The notes under the pieces: model-generated
The model's input: the letters and a program-made list of their open reading frames with translations, nothing else
Told to the model about the DNA's origin: nothing
The model's database searches: none
Position numbers and translations under genes: made by a program
Shown: piece by piece, positions 6,180-11,115 of the stretch
Layout of the letters: every line of letters starts with the position of its first letter
Position numbering within the stretch: the stretch's first letter is position 1
Assembly: GCA_947502805.1 (NCBI GenBank)
Contig: CANNBR010000025.1
Span: 1 to 11,115 of the forward strand
DNA from: a bacterium
Lineage (GTDB): Bacteria > Babelota > Babeliae > Babelales > CAIQNR01
Direction of reading: 5' to 3'
DNA: 11,115 nucleotides

Positions 6180-6791
6180 ATGATAAAAAGCACACAGTTT
6201 TTAACTATATTATTACTCTCTACTGTCTCTATGGTTAATGCAGAAACTTCTGTTGGATCAAGCCCAAAAGTAATGGTGGTAAGCATTCAAGAGATTGGGC
6301 AAAAATCAAAAAAGTTTGCCTCAGTTCAAAAGAGAATTGAAGCAGAAGTAAATAAAAGAGGTATGGAAATAGAAGAGCTTAAAACTCAATATTCAAAAAC
6401 GGTTGAAAAGCTTCAGCAAGGCGGCAAGGATATGAATGCTACTGCGCAACAACAGCATCATGAAAAGCTTGCAGAATACAAAGGTAAAATTGAAGTTAAG
6501 CAACAAGGTTTACAAGCATACGCAGAACGTGAAATGCGTTCAGCTGAAGAGATTTTGATTAAAGAAATTCAAGTGATTTGTAAAAGGCTTAATTTTGATA
6601 TCGTAATTCCTGGCGCTTTATACGCAGATCCAAAATATGATGCAACAGATGTAGTCATGAAGGAAATGGATAAAAACATTTCTGATCAACCTTCAACATT
6701 CAAAAAACTTGAAAATGAAGTTGAAACTGTTGCTAAAAAACTTGAAAATGAAGTTGAAACTGTTGCTAAAAAAGTAAAAAAAAATAGTTAA
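6180..6791 (+). CDS. OmpH/Skp-like periplasmic chaperone
   Basis: This is a 203-residue protein with a clear signal peptide (hydrophobic core TILLLSTVSM, cleavage after VNA at residue 21). After it comes a short strand (KVMVVSIQEIGQ, about 30-41), then a long charged helix with Lys/Glu/Gln bias (about 45-130) that returns to a strand (LNFDIVIPGALYAD, about 138-151). This is the strand-coiled-coil-strand layout of OmpH/Skp, a periplasmic holdase that escorts unfolded outer-membrane proteins. The C terminus carries an extra low-complexity helix formed by two identical 11-residue units (KKLENEVETVA), encoded by a perfect 33-nt duplication. AAGGAT (6169-6174) serves as ribosome binding site. pth starts 6 nt downstream. 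Sequence identity to classical Skp looks low, so the assignment rests on architecture. Confidence 0.75.
   Translation: MIKSTQFLTILLLSTVSMVNAETSVGSSPKVMVVSIQEIGQKSKKFASVQKRIEAEVNKRGMEIEELKTQYSKTVEKLQQGGKDMNATAQQQHHEKLAEYKGKIEVKQQGLQAYAEREMRSAEEILIKEIQVICKRLNFDIVIPGALYADPKYDATDVVMKEMDKNISDQPSTFKKLENEVETVAKKLENEVETVAKKVKKNS
6702..6773 (+). repeat. Perfect 33-nt tandem duplication in the OmpH-like gene
   Basis: The unit at 6702-6734 is repeated exactly at 6735-6767, and the first six A's of a third unit follow (6768-6773). Being a multiple of three it keeps the frame and duplicates an 11-residue charged helical unit (KKLENEVETVA). The units are identical at nucleotide level, which indicates a recent slippage or duplication event. 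Confidence 0.9.
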
Positions 6792-6797
6792 GCTTTT

Positions 6798-7307
6798 ATG
6801 AACTATAAAGCAATAATAGGGCTGGGTAATCCTGGCCCTGAGTATTTTTATACACGTCACAATATTGGGTTTCGGATCGTTGATGAACTTGTCGCCCTTG
6901 ATGGCGGCTTGTGGAAAAAACGTGATGAGATGGAATACACAGAAGTTCGTCTTCATGATGCTTCTGTGATCGTGATCAAACCTCAGACCTTTATGAATAA
7001 TTCAGGTCGCGTCTGTTCTTTTTTGCAAAAAAAAGGAATTAAGGCACAACAGCTTTTGGTTGTTCATGATGAGCTAGAAAAGCCTTTTGGTAACATTTCT
7101 CTTAAAGAGGGTGGAAGTTCCAAGGGACATAATGGCTTGAAGTCGATTATTAGTGTCTACGGCCCTGACTTCTGGCGCCTACGTTTTGGCATTGGCCGAC
7201 CAGAAGATAAAGACGAAGTTCCAGCTTATGTTCTTGCTCGATTTAAAGAGAGCAAGGAACAAGTTGATGCAGAAATTCGTAAAGCTGTTGAGTTGATTCA
7301 GCAGTAA
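6798..7307 (+). CDS. pth: Peptidyl-tRNA hydrolase
   Basis: Pth cleaves the ester bond of peptidyl-tRNAs released prematurely from ribosomes, recycling tRNA. This 169-residue protein carries the bacterial Pth signatures: IIGLGNPGPEY (6-16), TRHNIGF with the catalytic His21, KPQTFMNNSG (61-70), VVHDELEKPFG (88-98) with Asp91, and KGHNGLKSI (109-117). Asn11, Asn67, Asp91 and Asn112 match the substrate-binding and catalytic set known from the E. coli enzyme (Asn10, Asn68, Asp93, Asn114). The C-terminal helix is slightly short. It starts 6 nt after the OmpH-like gene with no good Shine-Dalgarno, so it is probably translated by coupling. Its stop lies 3 nt from the stop of the convergent AAA ATPase gene. 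Confidence 0.96.
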   Translation: MNYKAIIGLGNPGPEYFYTRHNIGFRIVDELVALDGGLWKKRDEMEYTEVRLHDASVIVIKPQTFMNNSGRVCSFLQKKGIKAQQLLVVHDELEKPFGNISLKEGGSSKGHNGLKSIISVYGPDFWRLRFGIGRPEDKDEVPAYVLARFKESKEQVDAEIRKAVELIQQ

Positions 7308-7310
7308 TCC

Positions 7311-8480
7311 TTATTCATGTAAAAGTGAATCTATCTCCGTAAAAGGGACTAATTTTGTTTGCATAAAAATTCCCTTGGATTCTCCACCATAAATTAAATA
7401 GGGCTCAGCAGGAACTGTTTCAGAAGGATCTTGTGTTGCAAGGTCGCAAAAATAACGAACATTTTTTATAAAATCTGATTGCATAGTCGTGCTAGATTTT
7501 ATTTCTATGGCTTTGAGCGTTCCGCCCCATTCTGCAATGAGGTCAACTTCATGCCCAGCGCTATCTCGCCAAAAATAAAGATTAGGTTTGCGTGCTCGGT
7601 TAAGGCGGCCTTTGAGAATTTCTAGCACTACCATATTTTCATACAAAGCACCCTTAAGATGGTTAGATGCTACCTGTGATTCACTTTCTATGTTGAGCAA
7701 GTTGCAAACAAGACCAGTATCGTAAAAATACATCTTTGGCATTTTGATAAGTCGCTTACTAAAATTTTTGTAAAAGGGTGCAAGAAAAAAAACAATGTAA
7801 CTTGCTTCAAGCACTGAAAACCATCGACGTGCAGTCATGTTTGAAATGCCGCAATCTTGAGCCAAAGAGGTGAGGTTAATAACTTGACCAACGCGCCCAG
7901 CACAGAGTTGCATGAATTTTTGAAAGGTAAGCACATTTTCGATATTTATTATTTGGCGAACATCTCGCTCCACATAGGTATTGATATAGCTGGGGAAAAA
8001 TTCTTCAGGAGTCATTCCTTGTGCATAGAGTCGTGGGTATCCTCCTTGGAAAATATTCTTATTCATATCAGAAGGGGTACCAAGTTCAGCCATGCTGAAT
8101 GGGAGTAAGGTGGTCATTCCAATGCGGCCTGCGAGTGATTGCGTTATTTTTTCATTGAGCAAGAAATTTTGTGAGCCGGTGAGGATGTAGCGACCATTTT
8201 CAGGAGATGCATCCACGATTCCTTGGAGGTAGGAAAACAGTTCGGGAACATGTTGTGCTTCATCAAAGATTGCTCCAGCTACGTAGTCATTTAAGAATTT
8301 TTTAGGATTTTCCTGAAACTTTCTTCGTGTTTCAAGGTCTTCAAAAGAGACATACGGTAAGTGGGGGAAAAGTATTTTTGCCAAAGTTGTTTTCCCAGAC
8401 TGTCGGGGACCCATGATGCCAATAATGGGATAGATTTTAGCGAATCTTTCTAGAATGGGGGCCAGCGAGCGTTTATACAT
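7311..8480 (-). CDS. AAA-type ATPase with C-terminal DUF4143 domain
   Basis: This is a 389-residue AAA_14/DUF4143 protein. From the chosen start, Walker A is GPRQSGKT (24-31), Walker B is AIFDEAQ (70-76), a sensor-like LTGSQN follows, then LAGRIG and the family's YVERDVRQI. The second half has the DUF4143 features YFYDTGLVCNLL, a YENMVVLEIL helix, and FWRDSAGHEVDLI...AIEIKSS, a D-ExK arrangement like PD-(D/E)XK nucleases. These proteins are widespread and often multicopy in bacteria and archaea, and their cellular role is poorly defined. The start at 8480 is chosen because AAGGAG lies 5 nt upstream and MYKR is the family's usual N terminus. The frame stays open to an ATG at 8597, which would add a signal-peptide-like 39 residues that make no sense for a cytosolic ATPase. 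It is convergent with pth, with no visible terminator between them. Confidence 0.9.
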   Translation of the reverse strand: MYKRSLAPILERFAKIYPIIGIMGPRQSGKTTLAKILFPHLPYVSFEDLETRRKFQENPKKFLNDYVAGAIFDEAQHVPELFSYLQGIVDASPENGRYILTGSQNFLLNEKITQSLAGRIGMTTLLPFSMAELGTPSDMNKNIFQGGYPRLYAQGMTPEEFFPSYINTYVERDVRQIINIENVLTFQKFMQLCAGRVGQVINLTSLAQDCGISNMTARRWFSVLEASYIVFFLAPFYKNFSKRLIKMPKMYFYDTGLVCNLLNIESESQVASNHLKGALYENMVVLEILKGRLNRARKPNLYFWRDSAGHEVDLIAEWGGTLKAIEIKSSTTMQSDFIKNVRYFCDLATQDPSETVPAEPYLIYGGESKGIFMQTKLVPFTEIDSLLHE

Positions 8481-8597
8481 TTTATCTCCTTCAAAAACCG
8501 AAAGTTTAACGCCACAAGACAAGCACGTTTCTGCAGATATATTTTGAATATACATTGCGAGAAAACTGAGTAAAAGAATGAATACGTTACATTTCAT
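8481..8597 (-). other. Signal-peptide-like reading frame fused in frame ahead of the AAA ATPase
   Basis: From an ATG at 8597 (AGGGG about 5 nt upstream) the frame encodes 39 residues: a hydrophobic leader (NVFILLLSFLAMYI), a cleavage-like NISAE at about 19-23, then TCLSCGVKLSVFEGDK with a CxxC. It runs without a stop into the ATPase start at 8480. It resembles the signal peptides of the two exported proteins in this window. It may be the remnant of a secreted-protein gene whose body was displaced, or a chance or leader frame. Whether it is translated is unknown. Confidence 0.4.
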
Positions 8598-8681
8598 AAG
8601 AACCCCTTTGCGAAATACTTTTTTAGAATAAGGAGTTCATGAATCAATCTGCAACATAGTCATTATAATTTTTAATAAATT

Positions 8682-8717
8682 ATACAGATTTAACTTCCAA
8701 ATGTTAAATCCGCATGA
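8682..8717. repeat. Dyad-containing direct repeat, copy A
   Basis: This 36-bp block contains a perfect 8-bp dyad, GATTTAAC (8687-8694) and GTTAAATC (8703-8710), followed by CGCATGA. It matches copy B at 8803-8837 with six substitutions and one 1-bp gap. AT-rich flanks on both sides are also similar between copies. It lies in the intergenic region between the minus-strand ATPase gene and the candidate RNA, so it could be an operator or a duplicated promoter region. Confidence 0.6.
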
Positions 8718-8802
8718 AAAATCATAATTTTGAAAATTTTAAATAAGTGTGGCTATTTTTTATAAACCAAAATGGTCAAAATAAGCTTATTTTTGAATGT
8801 TT

Positions 8803-8837
8803 ATATGGATTTAGTTTTCAATGTTAAATCTGCATGA
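8803..8837. repeat. Dyad-containing direct repeat, copy B
   Basis: This is the second copy of the intergenic repeat, about 120 bp downstream of copy A. The right half, AATGTTAAATCTGCATGA, is nearly identical to copy A. The left arm of the dyad is degraded (GATTTAGT). GAAAATTTTAA follows both copies, 8 to 20 bp downstream. Copy B ends 47 bp before the candidate structured RNA, so it may belong to that RNA's promoter region. Confidence 0.6.
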
Positions 8838-8884
8838 TCGAAAATTTTAAGCTCAATAACCTAATTTGAAAATAATCCATTTTA

Positions 8885-9056
8885 GGAGCCAACGAAGACC
8901 GTAGTCCATGGGACGTGTGTCAGAGAACCCATGCTTTCGGGTAAGCTTCGAAGGTGGTGGTTTTGGGCCGTACAAGGAATCAAACGGAACTGTTTGTGTC
9001 CTGGTTTCCAAAGGAGGTAGACAAGTACCTCCTTGGTGCTTGCCCGTATATGGCTA
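8885..9056 (+). ncRNA. Candidate structured non-coding RNA of unassigned family
   Basis: A block visibly richer in G and C than its flanks folds well by eye. A terminal helix AGCCA (8887-8891)/TGGCT (9051-9055) would close the following hairpins. These are CATGGG (8907-8912)/CCCATG (8928-8933); CTTTCG (8934-8939)/CGAAGG (8949-8954); a two-part stem ACAAGGA/TCCTGGT (8972-8978/8999-9005) carrying one mismatch, topped by CAAAC/GTTTG (8981-8985/8992-8996); and AGGAGGTA (9012-9019)/TACCTCCT (9026-9033), extended by CCA/TGG across one bulged A. It ends about 40 nt before a strong terminator. I see no motifs of SRP RNA, RNase P RNA or a known riboswitch. 6S RNA is possible but its large central bubble is not evident. 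The minus-strand orientation is not excluded. Confidence 0.5.
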
Positions 9057-9096
9057 AAAAAGAGGATAAGTAGATTGCGCAAAGATTGTGTTAAAT

Positions 9097-9126
9097 AAAA
9101 AGGGTGCTTTTCAACACCCTTTTTTA
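9097..9126. terminator. Bidirectional intrinsic terminator
   Basis: AAAAAGGGTG (9097-9106) pairs with CACCCTTTTT (9115-9124) around an 8-nt loop. It is followed by a T-rich tract on the plus strand and, after the reverse complement, by TTTTTATTT on the minus strand. It would end alaS transcription (minus) and that of the candidate RNA (plus). Confidence 0.8.
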
Positions 9127-9145
9127 TTTGTGTAAGCGCTCTGGC

Positions 9146-11115
9146 TTACTGATTTAAATAGTCTTTGATCTGTTGTTCAAGTTGTTTTGATGCAAGCGGT
9201 CCACCACCTTGAATAATGCCAGTTTTTCCACCACCAAAAAGCCCCGCAACTTTTTTAAGCCATACACCAAAGGCAGCTGTATCAAATTTGTTTTGATAGC
9301 TCGGAGAAACATTTGCATGGAAGTTTGCTTTGCCGTCTTCACTACTGATCAAGAAATAGAAAGCAGTTTTTTGCGCTTGTAATAGGTTCGCTATTTCTCG
9401 TAAGTCGTCCGTTGATTGGTTTTCAAGGTGCAAGTACAAGAACGGTATCTGTTTGATTGTTTCAACTTTAGAAAGCCATAGAGGGATATGTGCTTTTGTG
9501 ACTTCTTTTTTAAGATTCTTTACTTGTAGTTGGCATTCTTGGAGGTTGCATCGTTGCTTTTCAACTGCAGTCACAACATCTTCAGGTTTTACTTTAAATT
9601 CTTGGCTCAAAGCTTTGACGCTATTGAAGTTTCTTTGCAAAAGTTCAACACCACGAGGTCCCGTTACTGCAAAAATTCTACGAACTCCAGCAGAAAGTGC
9701 ACCTATTTCGGTGATCTTGAATAATCCAATAACTCCCGTTGAAGGAACGTGCGTACCGCCACAAAGTTCTGCAGAAAAGCCAGGAACATCAACAACGCGT
9801 ACGCATTCGAGGTTGTATTTTTCACCAAAGATAGCAATAACTCCGTGATCAAGTGCTTTTTTGTAGGTAGTTTCAAAAACCTCTACTCCAATATTTTCAC
9901 GGATTTTATCATTGATTATTGTTTCGACTTGGGTGATTTCTTCTTCGGTTAAATTCTTATGGAAGGTAAAATCAAAACGAAGGTAGTCAGGGTGAACCAC
10001 TGACCCAGCCTGTTTGATCTGTTTTCCAAAGAGTTGAATGAGGGCTGCTTGGAGTAAGTGGGTAGCGGTGTGGTTATTCATTGTCATCACACGGCTTGAA
10101 AGTTCAACTTGTTGTTCTATTGAATTGCCAACTTTGAGGGCTACAGGAGTAGTTATTTGGAAAGCGATAGCGCCACTCATTTTGCGTAATCCAGTAAGAT
10201 AAGCTACGAAGGGTTTTAACCCGGAGTCCGCCGAAGCTTTATGCGAAGGAGGATCAATCTTTACCCAGCCTTGGTCATCAACTTGACCACCGGTGGTCAC
10301 AAAGAAGGGACATTCTTGGGTGATAACCCAAACGTCTGAATCTGCAGGGGCTTCGTTAACCAGGACATCATCAACTAAGAGTCCAATGATTTTTGAACTG
10401 CAGTTGGTTTGCTCATAGCCAACAAACTTGGTTTTTATTGATTCTGGAAGCTCAACATCTTTAGCTGCTTCTTTCATTTTTTTACCAGAAAGCTTGCGCT
10501 GTTTTTCCATCGCTTCCTGAAAACCTTCAAAATCGACCGAGAACCCACGTTCTTGTGCCACAACGTCTGTAACTTCGAAAGGGAATCCATACGTGTCGTA
10601 GAGTTTGAATGCTTGCTCGCCAGTGATTTGTTTAGATTCTTTTTGCTCTTCCAAAAACTCTGCAAGAATGTTTTGCCCGCGAATCAGGTTTTGTGCAAAT
10701 TGTTCAATTTCGTTGCGGAGCAAGTTAACGATCATTGTTTCGTTTACTTTAAGTTCCGGGTAAATAGGGGACATTTGTTTGATGAATGCTTGTGCAAGTT
10801 CAGGGAAAATATTTTTTGAGGTAAGTTTTTGTGCAAACAATGCTGCGCGGCGAATAATTTTACGCAGCACGTAGCCACGACCTTCATTTGAAGGGGAACC
10901 GCCATCTGCAATAATCAGTGATGAAGAACGAATGTGATCAGCTAAAACATGAAACGCAGCTTTAACTTTAGCGTCTTGTTTGGCGTACTCGACACCAGTA
11001 AGTTCTTCGATTGCTTTGATTAAAGGGATAAAAATATCTGTTTCGTAGACCGTATCGACACCTTGTAAAACACAGGTAACTCGTTCGAGCCCCATACCAG
11101 TATCAACACCAGTTT
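9146..11115 (-). CDS. alaS: Alanine--tRNA ligase, 5' end outside the window
   Basis: AlaRS charges tRNA-Ala and clears mischarged Ser/Gly. The visible 655 residues begin in the catalytic domain at TGVDTGMGLERVTCVLQG and continue without a break to the window edge. The Met at 11095 is that internal motif, not the start. About 220-240 N-terminal residues are missing, giving a full length near the usual 875. Landmarks are PSNEGRGYVLRKIIRRA (catalytic domain), the tRNA-recognition helices, the editing domain with HTATH and CGGTHVPSTG (metal and editing residues), and a C-terminal GGGKTGIIQGGGP that corresponds to the C-Ala glycine-rich motif but is atypical. A translated repeat (DPPSHKASADSG) sits in the loop after GGQVDDQGWVKI. 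The stop is followed by a bidirectional terminator. Confidence 0.96.
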   Translation of the reverse strand, partial: TGVDTGMGLERVTCVLQGVDTVYETDIFIPLIKAIEELTGVEYAKQDAKVKAAFHVLADHIRSSSLIIADGGSPSNEGRGYVLRKIIRRAALFAQKLTSKNIFPELAQAFIKQMSPIYPELKVNETMIVNLLRNEIEQFAQNLIRGQNILAEFLEEQKESKQITGEQAFKLYDTYGFPFEVTDVVAQERGFSVDFEGFQEAMEKQRKLSGKKMKEAAKDVELPESIKTKFVGYEQTNCSSKIIGLLVDDVLVNEAPADSDVWVITQECPFFVTTGGQVDDQGWVKIDPPSHKASADSGLKPFVAYLTGLRKMSGAIAFQITTPVALKVGNSIEQQVELSSRVMTMNNHTATHLLQAALIQLFGKQIKQAGSVVHPDYLRFDFTFHKNLTEEEITQVETIINDKIRENIGVEVFETTYKKALDHGVIAIFGEKYNLECVRVVDVPGFSAELCGGTHVPSTGVIGLFKITEIGALSAGVRRIFAVTGPRGVELLQRNFNSVKALSQEFKVKPEDVVTAVEKQRCNLQECQLQVKNLKKEVTKAHIPLWLSKVETIKQIPFLYLHLENQSTDDLREIANLLQAQKTAFYFLISSEDGKANFHANVSPSYQNKFDTAAFGVWLKKVAGLFGGGKTGIIQGGGPLASKQLEQQIKDYLNQ
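10221..10253 (-). repeat. Intragenic repeat element translated within alaS (copy 2)
   Basis: Read on the coding strand, this 33-bp block matches 4907-4938 in the P-type ATPase gene apart from one extra A after TTCGC and an AT-to-TC change. In alaS it yields PPSHKASADSG. The right half is read in the same frame as in the pump (KAxADSG), and the left half in another frame because of the extra base. It lies in a length-variable loop at the start of the editing-domain region. Confidence 0.8.

Noticed and set aside
8882..9082. 66-codon minus-strand frame over the candidate RNA region
   Set aside because: The translation has no family features, and the nucleotide sequence is better explained by several long complementary stems.
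9453..9848. 131-codon plus-strand frame opposite alaS
   Set aside because: It lies wholly antisense to conserved AlaRS editing-domain sequence, and the translation is compositionally odd.

Overview
The window is AT-rich bacterial chromosome using the standard code (TGA is a real stop in several genes). Signal peptides, an OmpH/Skp-like periplasmic chaperone and small hypothetical membrane or secreted proteins suggest a Gram-negative-type envelope. The gene style (AAA/DUF4143 ATPase, lineage-specific envelope proteins, short repeats inserted inside genes) resembles deep-branching, often host-associated lineages such as Candidatus Dependentiae (TM6). That placement is a guess from style, not from a search.

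Layout. Positions 88-1019 hold a DUF2062 membrane protein overlapping smpB. A consensus-like promoter (1049-1078) then drives ssrA (tmRNA, 1143-1535), which ends at an encoded CCA and is followed by a perfect inverted repeat and a stem-loop terminator (1625-1665). Positions 1738-3264 hold an unrecognised membrane protein and an unrecognised secreted protein. Positions 3368-6109 encode a P2-type cation-pump ATPase. Next come an OmpH-like protein (6180-6791) and, 6 nt later, pth (6798-7307). The minus strand carries an AAA/DUF4143 ATPase (7311-8480) ending 3 nt from pth, and the 3' three quarters of alaS (9146-11115, start outside the window). The region 8598-9145 has no credible protein gene. 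It holds two copies of a dyad-containing repeat, a GC-richer block that folds well on paper and is probably an uncharacterised structured RNA (about 8885-9056), and a bidirectional terminator.

Functionally the window is mostly housekeeping. SmpB and tmRNA form the trans-translation ribosome-rescue pair, Pth recycles peptidyl-tRNA, and AlaRS makes the Ala-tRNA used by translation (tmRNA itself is charged with alanine). The pump, the OmpH-like protein and the DUF2062 protein belong to the envelope.

The most unusual signals are: (1) a roughly 32-bp repeat shared by the pump gene and alaS, translated in both as part of the protein; (2) the unassigned structured RNA with duplicated dyads upstream; (3) a signal-peptide reading frame fused in frame ahead of the AAA ATPase's likely true start; (4) pump substitutions at the PEGLP and KGAPE motifs; and (5) a tmRNA tag ending in Ala-Phe-Ala.
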